Position numbers and translations under genes: made by a program. A stretch of DNA of 20,382 bases. Origin: an uncultured bacterium (GTDB lineage: Bacteria > Bacillota_I > Bacilli_A > RF39 > UBA660). This document shows, piece after piece, positions 15,833 to 20,382 of this stretch. The first letter of the stretch is position 1. Each line of letters opens with the position of its first letter. The stretch spans positions 1 to 20,382 of the forward strand of contig CAJMQX010000002.1 of the NCBI GenBank assembly GCA_905215635.1, written 5' to 3'. The notes under the pieces were generated by a model. That model made no database searches. It saw only the letters and a program-made list of their open reading frames with translations, and had not been told where the DNA came from.

Positions 15833-18800
15833 ATGAAATTTTTTGATCATTTTTTTGAGATTCCTGAATTAGATAATTATAGTATATCAGGACTTAATAA
15901 AGAATTAACATGTATTAATATATATGACACTTTTATTAAAAATAATAAAGGTGTTTTAGTAGTGGCTAGTAGTACTTATGTAGCTAATTTGTTATATCAA
16001 ACTTTATTAAATTATACGGATAAAGTATTGTTTTTTCCAATGGACGACTTTTTAACATCAGAAGCTATTGCTATTAGTCCAGAATTTAAAGTAGAAAGAA
16101 TTAATACTTTAAATATAATTAGCAATGATGATAAATATATAGTAGTTACTAATTTAATGGGGGCTTTACGTTATTTACCTAATAAAGAATTATGGAAAAA
16201 ATCACAAATATGTTTAAAGAAAGGAATGGACATTGATAGAGAAAAACTACTTAATTCTTTGTATGATTTAGGATATGAACGTGAAGTTTTAGTTAATGGA
16301 ACTGGTAAAATAGGAGTTAGAGGTTATGTAATAGATATTTTTCCTACATCATATGAAAATGCCGTTAGAATTGAATTTTGGGGAGATACAATTGATTCAA
16401 TTAAATATTTTGATGTAGAAAGTCAACTTTCATTGGACGAAATTGATGAAGTAATGATATATCCATTTACAGAATTTATTTTAGATAAATATGATGAAGG
16501 TATCGAGAGAAAACAAAAATATTTAGCACATTACAGTAATAATATATCATCTATAATGGGTTATTTTGATAAAGGAATAGTTTGTTATTATGATTTTGAT
16601 ATGCTTGTTAAAAGCTATGAATTACTTATATCTTCAATAGAGGAATACGATAATGAAAATAAGAGTAATATAGATACTAATTATATGTTTTCTTTAGCTG
16701 ATATTCATGGCAATAAGACAATTAATTATTATCACTATGATGGTGGAATAATTAATAAGAAGAATAATTATCAATATAGTTATAATTCAATTAATAAATA
16801 TAACGGAGATTATAATATTATAAAGGAAGATTTTAAAAAATATATAAATACTGGCAAAACAATAATTTTGTGCATAGATAATAAATCTAGTGCTAAGAGA
16901 ATAGCAAATTATTTAGAAATAGATGATATTATTCTAACTGATGAGACGAAGATTATAGATAAGAGAATAAATCTTATTAATAAGAATATTTATGAGGGAT
17001 TTATATATGGAAATTATGTTATTATTGGAAGAAATGATTTATTTAATCAGAAGGAAGAAATAATTAAATATAAGAGTAAATATAAGATAGGTACTAGAAT
17101 ACAAGCTATTACAAATATTGAAATAGGAGATTATGTGGTACATGAAGCTTTTGGTATAGGTATATATCAAGGTTTATTTTCAATGGATAAGAATGGATTA
17201 AAGAAAGATTATATAAAAATAATGTATGATGGAGGAGATTCATTATATATTCCTGTTGAAAACATAGATCGTATAAGCAAGTTTACTGGTAAAGATGGTG
17301 TTGGAGTAAAGCTTAATAGTTTATCTAATGATAATTGGAAAAAGAAAAAAGGTAAAGTACGTGAAAAACTAGAGAGTATTGCTAAAGATTTATTGATGGT
17401 ATCAGCAGAAAGAGAAATGACTCAAGGCTTTGCATTTTCTGCTGATGATGAGAATCAAGCACTATTTGATAGTGAATTTGTCTATACTGAAACGCCAGAT
17501 CAGTTAAAGGCTATTAATAAAATAAAAGAAGAAATGGAAAAAGATAAGCCAATGGATTTACTATTATGTGGAGATGTTGGTTATGGTAAAACAGAGGTAG
17601 CTTTTAGAGCAATGTTTAAAGCAGTTAATGATGGAAAACAAGTAGCATATTTATGTCCTACTACTATTCTTTCTAATCAACAGTATAATTTGGCTAAACA
17701 AAGATTTGCTAGTTTTCCAGTTAATATTGCTCTTATCAACAGATTTGTTGATAAGAGCAAACAGTCTAAAATAGTAGAAGATTTAAAACAAGGTAAAATA
17801 GATATTGTTTTTGGTACACATAGACTTCTTAGTGATGATATAGTATATAAAGATTTAGGATTATTAGTAGTAGATGAAGAACAAAGATTTGGAGTTACTC
17901 ATAAGGAGAAAATAAAAAAATATAAAGCTAATGTAGATGTACTTACATTATCAGCTACACCAATACCTAGAACTTTACAAATGTCTTTGACAGGAATTAG
18001 AAGTCTGGCATTGATAGAGACACCTCCAAAAGAAAGATATCCAATTCAAACTTATGTTTTAGAAGAATCAGATTTAGTAATTAAAGATGCTATATATAAG
18101 GAATTATCTAGAGGAGGGCAAGTATTTATCTTGTTTAATAGTGTTGAAAAAATACAAGAAAAAGTGGTCGAAATTAGTAGATTAGTTCCAGAAGCTAAGA
18201 TAGATTATGCACATGGTAAAATGACTAAGGATCAATTAGAGACTAAGATGAATAATTTTATTCAAGAAAAATTTAATGTCTTAGTTTGTACTACTATTAT
18301 TGAAACAGGTATAGATATGCCTAATGTTAATACTTTAATTATAATAGATGCTGATAGATTTGGATTATCTCAATTATATCAAATTAGAGGTAGAATTGGA
18401 CGTAGTAATAAAATAGGATATGCATACTTAATGTATAGTAAACATAAATTTTTAAATGATATAGCAATAAAGAGACTTGATACAATTAAAGAGTTTACAG
18501 AATTAGGTAGTGGTTTTAAAATAGCAATGAGAGATTTGTCAATAAGGGGTGCTGGAGATATTTTAGGAAGAGAACAATCTGGATTTATTGACACTGTGGG
18601 AATAGATTTGTATTTGAAAATGTTAAACGATGCTATTAGAAAATCTAAGGGTGAAGAAATAGAAGAGGATGATGATAGCAAGAAGATTGATAAACCACTT
18701 ATTAATGTATCAACGCATATTTCAAATGATTATGTTATGGATACAGAACTTAAGATAATGATTCATAAAAAGATTAATGGGGTATATTCTTATGATAGTT

Positions 18801-19153
18801 TTTGTAAGGTAAAAGATGAATTAGAAGATAGATTTGGTAAGCTTAGTGAAGATATGATAATATACATGTATGAAGAATGGTTTGAAAAATTAGCTAAGAA
18901 TTTAAATATTACAGAAGTATTAGAAGACAAGAATAGTGTCTCTTTAAAGTTACCGATGGAATTATCACAAAAAATACCTGGTAATGAATTATTTATGGAA
19001 AGCTATCAAATAAGTAAGAATTTTAGACTTAACTATAAAGATAAATCTATTATAATTATTTTAGATAAGAAAGATACTAGTAAGCAAAATATGATGTATT
19101 TGATAGGTATTTTAATTAAGATTAAAAATATGATATCTGAAGATAATAAATAA
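15833..19153 (+). CDS. mfd: Transcription-repair coupling factor
   Basis: Mfd removes RNA polymerase stalled at DNA damage and recruits UvrA. The 1106-residue protein shows the UvrB-like N-terminal module, the RNA polymerase-interacting domain (near 431, IGDYVVHEAFGIGIYQG), Walker A GDVGYGKT (about 580-587), DEEQ (about 680, VVDEEQRFG), SATPIPRTLQ, and ETGIDMPNVNTLIIIDAD (about 823) with the RGRIGRS motif. It is somewhat shorter than Bacillus Mfd (1177). The RBS GAAGGGATAT precedes the ATG. A perfect 15-bp inverted repeat lies in the coding sequence at 17727-17760. A terminator overlaps the stop codon. Confidence 0.97.
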   Translation: MKFFDHFFEIPELDNYSISGLNKELTCINIYDTFIKNNKGVLVVASSTYVANLLYQTLLNYTDKVLFFPMDDFLTSEAIAISPEFKVERINTLNIISNDDKYIVVTNLMGALRYLPNKELWKKSQICLKKGMDIDREKLLNSLYDLGYEREVLVNGTGKIGVRGYVIDIFPTSYENAVRIEFWGDTIDSIKYFDVESQLSLDEIDEVMIYPFTEFILDKYDEGIERKQKYLAHYSNNISSIMGYFDKGIVCYYDFDMLVKSYELLISSIEEYDNENKSNIDTNYMFSLADIHGNKTINYYHYDGGIINKKNNYQYSYNSINKYNGDYNIIKEDFKKYINTGKTIILCIDNKSSAKRIANYLEIDDIILTDETKIIDKRINLINKNIYEGFIYGNYVIIGRNDLFNQKEEIIKYKSKYKIGTRIQAITNIEIGDYVVHEAFGIGIYQGLFSMDKNGLKKDYIKIMYDGGDSLYIPVENIDRISKFTGKDGVGVKLNSLSNDNWKKKKGKVREKLESIAKDLLMVSAEREMTQGFAFSADDENQALFDSEFVYTETPDQLKAINKIKEEMEKDKPMDLLLCGDVGYGKTEVAFRAMFKAVNDGKQVAYLCPTTILSNQQYNLAKQRFASFPVNIALINRFVDKSKQSKIVEDLKQGKIDIVFGTHRLLSDDIVYKDLGLLVVDEEQRFGVTHKEKIKKYKANVDVLTLSATPIPRTLQMSLTGIRSLALIETPPKERYPIQTYVLEESDLVIKDAIYKELSRGGQVFILFNSVEKIQEKVVEISRLVPEAKIDYAHGKMTKDQLETKMNNFIQEKFNVLVCTTIIETGIDMPNVNTLIIIDADRFGLSQLYQIRGRIGRSNKIGYAYLMYSKHKFLNDIAIKRLDTIKEFTELGSGFKIAMRDLSIRGAGDILGREQSGFIDTVGIDLYLKMLNDAIRKSKGEEIEEDDDSKKIDKPLINVSTHISNDYVMDTELKIMIHKKINGVYSYDSFCKVKDELEDRFGKLSEDMIIYMYEEWFEKLAKNLNITEVLEDKNSVSLKLPMELSQKIPGNELFMESYQISKNFRLNYKDKSIIIILDKKDTSKQNMMYLIGILIKIKNMISEDNK
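17727..17760. repeat. Perfect 15-bp inverted repeat inside mfd
   Basis: TTGCTCTTATCAACA (17727-17741) and TGTTGATAAGAGCAA (17746-17760) are exact reverse complements separated by GATT. It encodes a segment (IALINRFVDKSKQ) between the conserved TILSNQQY and GTHRLLS motifs. No T tract follows, so it is not a standard terminator. Confidence 0.9.
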
Positions 19154-19174
19154 TAATTGTTTATTATCTTTTTT
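19141..19174 (+). terminator. Rho-independent terminator after mfd
   Basis: AGATAATAAA (19141-19150) pairs with TTTATTATCT (19160-19169), followed by a T run. The left arm abuts the mfd stop codon at 19151-19153. Confidence 0.8.
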
Positions 19175-19223
19175 GGTATATATATGTCTAAATTATCCAA
19201 AATAATTATGAATGGAGGAAAAA

Positions 19224-19748
19224 ATGTCAACAGGAATTGTTAGAAGAATAGATGAACTTGGAAGAATAGTAATTCCAAAAGAAATTAGAAAGAGTTTGAG
19301 AATTAAGAATGGAGATAATTTAGAAATATTAGTAGAAGGAGATAATGTTACTTTAAGAAAATATTCACAAATAGAAAATGCTACTGATATGGCACAAATA
19401 TATGCAGAATCATTTTATCAAGTTCTTAAATATAATGTTATAGTAACTGATACTGATAAGATAGTGGCGGTAGCAGGTAATTTAAAGAAAAAATATTTAA
19501 ATATGGGAATTAGTGAAACGATAGAAAGAATGATAGAGAGAAGAGATTCTTTTGTAGAAAGAAAGAAAAAAGAAATAGAAATTTGTCCAGGACTTAGTGA
19601 ATTTGGATACTATACAGTGTCTACAATTATTAATAATGGTGATTCTATAGGGGCTGTTATTATTCTATCTTTAGATACACCAATGTTAGAACAAGAAGAA
19701 AAATTAGGGATGATACTTTCTAATATGCTTAGTAATTATTTTGTATAA
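19224..19748 (+). CDS. spoVT: Stage V sporulation protein T (AbrB-family regulator)
   Basis: SpoVT is a forespore transcription regulator in spore formers. The N-terminal AbrB/MazE-type swapped-hairpin DNA-binding domain is nearly canonical (STGIVRRIDELGRIVIPKEIRKSLRI, residues 2-27). A GAF-like C-terminal domain (about 55-174) includes YTVSTIINNGDSIGAVIILS, as in Bacillus SpoVT. The start at 19224 is chosen because GGAGG (19214-19218) lies just upstream; an ATG at 19212 overlaps that RBS. The protein has 174 residues, close to the family's 178. Placement after mfd is the same as in Bacillus. AbrB-fold proteins with this C-terminal domain also occur in non-spore-formers. Confidence 0.88.
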   Translation: MSTGIVRRIDELGRIVIPKEIRKSLRIKNGDNLEILVEGDNVTLRKYSQIENATDMAQIYAESFYQVLKYNVIVTDTDKIVAVAGNLKKKYLNMGISETIERMIERRDSFVERKKKEIEICPGLSEFGYYTVSTIINNGDSIGAVIILSLDTPMLEQEEKLGMILSNMLSNYFV

Positions 19749-19757
19749 TATAAAAAC

Positions 19758-19787
19758 TAAAATTACAATGTTAATTTTGCTTTTTTT
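19758..19787 (+). terminator. Rho-independent terminator after spoVT
   Basis: AAAATTA (19759-19765) pairs with TAATTTT (19772-19778), then GC and seven T residues. It separates spoVT from the T-box unit. The stretch 19788-19901 after it holds no gene, only AT-rich sequence with a possible weak hairpin. Confidence 0.75.
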
Positions 19788-19901
19788 ATATATATGTATG
19801 TAGTAGATATTAGTTTTCTGGTGTAGATCACTTTATGTATAAATATTTTTAAATTATGTAGAGTATAATTTCTAAAAAATAAATATCTTTTTAATTTTTG
19901 A

Positions 19902-19930
19902 TTGCATGTAATAAAAAGCTGTGTTATAAT
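19902..19930 (+). promoter_or_regulatory. Sigma-A promoter of the T-box/dut unit
   Basis: TTGCAT (19902-19907), a 17-bp spacer and a perfect TATAAT (19925-19930). The expected start, near 19937, is just before the base of T-box stem I. Confidence 0.85.
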
Positions 19931-19936
19931 ACATGT

Positions 19937-20158
19937 ATCGATTTTGAAGGAAAGAGTAATAATGGAATTTTTAAGAGAGTCTATGTTGGTGAGAATAGGT
20001 AAAGGAAATTATTATAGATGGTTCTGGAGTCGTTTAACTGATAAGTAAGTTAAACCGGTAGTTACGTTATAGCTTTAAGAGTATAATTATAATAATTATA
20101 AAATAAGGTGGTACCGCGGCTAATGTCGTCCTTAAGTATTACCTTATTTTTTTTGTTA
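19937..20158 (+). ncRNA. T-box riboswitch leader
   Basis: T-box leaders sense uncharged tRNA and let transcription continue when it is bound. Stem I base pairing runs CGATTTTGAA (19939-19948) with TTCTGGAGTCG (20022-20032). The AGTA loop-E motif is at 19955-19958. AGAGAG (19974) and GGTG follow with the CTAT/ATAG distal hairpin. A stem GTTTAACT/AGTTAAAC (20032-20055) comes next. The T-box core GGTGGTACCGCGG is at 20107-20119. Specifier candidates are GAT (20017), ATG (20018) and TGG (20019). The UGGU bulge pairs best with a tRNA whose discriminator base is A, which fits tRNA-Met, while tRNA-Asp and tRNA-Trp usually carry G. Methionine is therefore favoured but not certain. Confidence 0.93.
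20101..20155 (+). terminator. T-box regulatory terminator
   Basis: AAATAAGGT (20101-20109) pairs with ACCTTATTT (20141-20149), followed by a T tract to 20154. The left arm shares bases with the T-box antiterminator (AAGG with CCTT at 20130-20133), so the two folds exclude each other. Confidence 0.88.
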
Positions 20159-20169
20159 GGAGGAATGTT

Positions 20170-20382
20170 ATGCGAAAATTTGAAAAAATTAGTTTTAGGC
20201 AATTTGCTAAAGATGTAGAAGATGGTAATTACGATGAAATTAAATTACCTGTTAGGAAGACTACTAAGAGTGCTGGATATGACTTTATTTCTTTTATTGA
20301 TATAGTTATTAAGCCTAATGAAATGGTAAAAATTCCTACAGGAATAAAAGTAGAATTACCAGAAGGAGAATTTTTAGGAATT
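20170..20382 (+). CDS. dut: dUTP diphosphatase, 5' part (cut by window end)
   Basis: dUTPase hydrolyses dUTP to dUMP, keeping uracil out of DNA and feeding thymidylate synthesis. The 71 visible residues begin MRKFEKISFRQFAKDV and contain motif 1 SAGYDF followed by IPTGIKVELPEG, characteristic of trimeric dUTPases. Motifs 2-5 lie beyond the edge, so completeness cannot be judged. GGAGG at 20159-20163 is six bases before the ATG, immediately after the T-box terminator. A T-box in front of dut is unexpected, and a synthetase gene further downstream in the same transcript is a likely explanation. Confidence 0.85.
   Translation, partial: MRKFEKISFRQFAKDVEDGNYDEIKLPVRKTTKSAGYDFISFIDIVIKPNEMVKIPTGIKVELPEGEFLGI

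Noticed and set aside
19844..19883. AT-only hairpin upstream of the T-box promoter
   Set aside because: Arms AAATTAT/ATAATTT with interrupted A/T extension are expected in such AT-rich DNA, and no function is suggested by position.

Overview
The window is 20.4 kb of strongly AT-rich chromosome with every gene on the + strand. The order dnaN - (comK-like) - recF - gyrB - gyrA - [1.2 kb non-coding array] - tadA - dnaX - ybaB - recR - bofA - holB - ricT - trmN6 - rsmI - pth - mfd - spoVT - dut is the origin-proximal gene order of Bacillota, in a shortened form. TGA is used as a stop (comK-like gene, bofA-like gene), so this is not a code-reassigned mycoplasma. Very low G+C, compaction (no yaaA, tmk, yabA, fin or abrB in the places where Bacillus subtilis has them) and retained sporulation-associated genes (spoVT, a bofA-like gene) suggest a streamlined, possibly uncultured gut member of the Bacilli/Erysipelotrichia area. 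The species cannot be named from this sequence.

Region 1 (1-7560) carries replication and topology genes: the beta clamp (dnaN), a ComK-family competence regulator with its own promoter, three 10-bp-phased repeats and terminators, then recF-gyrB-gyrA as one run ending in a strong hairpin terminator.

Region 2 (7560-8687) has no gene. It holds eight ParB centromere sites (parS or close variants) interleaved with three Noc-binding-type palindromes (two perfect, one with a single central change). Part of it is a duplicated module of about 160 bp repeated at a 375-bp offset. The last parS overlaps the expected -35 region of the tadA promoter. This is the most unusual part of the window: a compact chromosome-segregation and nucleoid-occlusion loading site next to the origin genes.

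Region 3 (8688-15821) is a tightly packed housekeeping run: tRNA adenosine deaminase, clamp-loader subunits (dnaX, holB), the YbaB-RecR pair, a BofA-like membrane peptide, RicT, two SAM-dependent methyltransferases (trmN6, rsmI) and peptidyl-tRNA hydrolase. Many genes overlap or abut. dnaX has an A8 run with an upstream Shine-Dalgarno-like element, where slippage by one base would give a 370-residue gamma-like product.

Region 4 (15833-20382) contains mfd (with a perfect 15-bp inverted repeat inside the gene), spoVT, and a consensus sigma-A promoter driving a T-box riboswitch. The T-box sits directly in front of a dUTPase gene that runs off the window. A T-box normally controls an aminoacyl-tRNA synthetase or amino-acid gene. 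The visible features favour a methionine specifier, so a synthetase gene is expected beyond the window edge.
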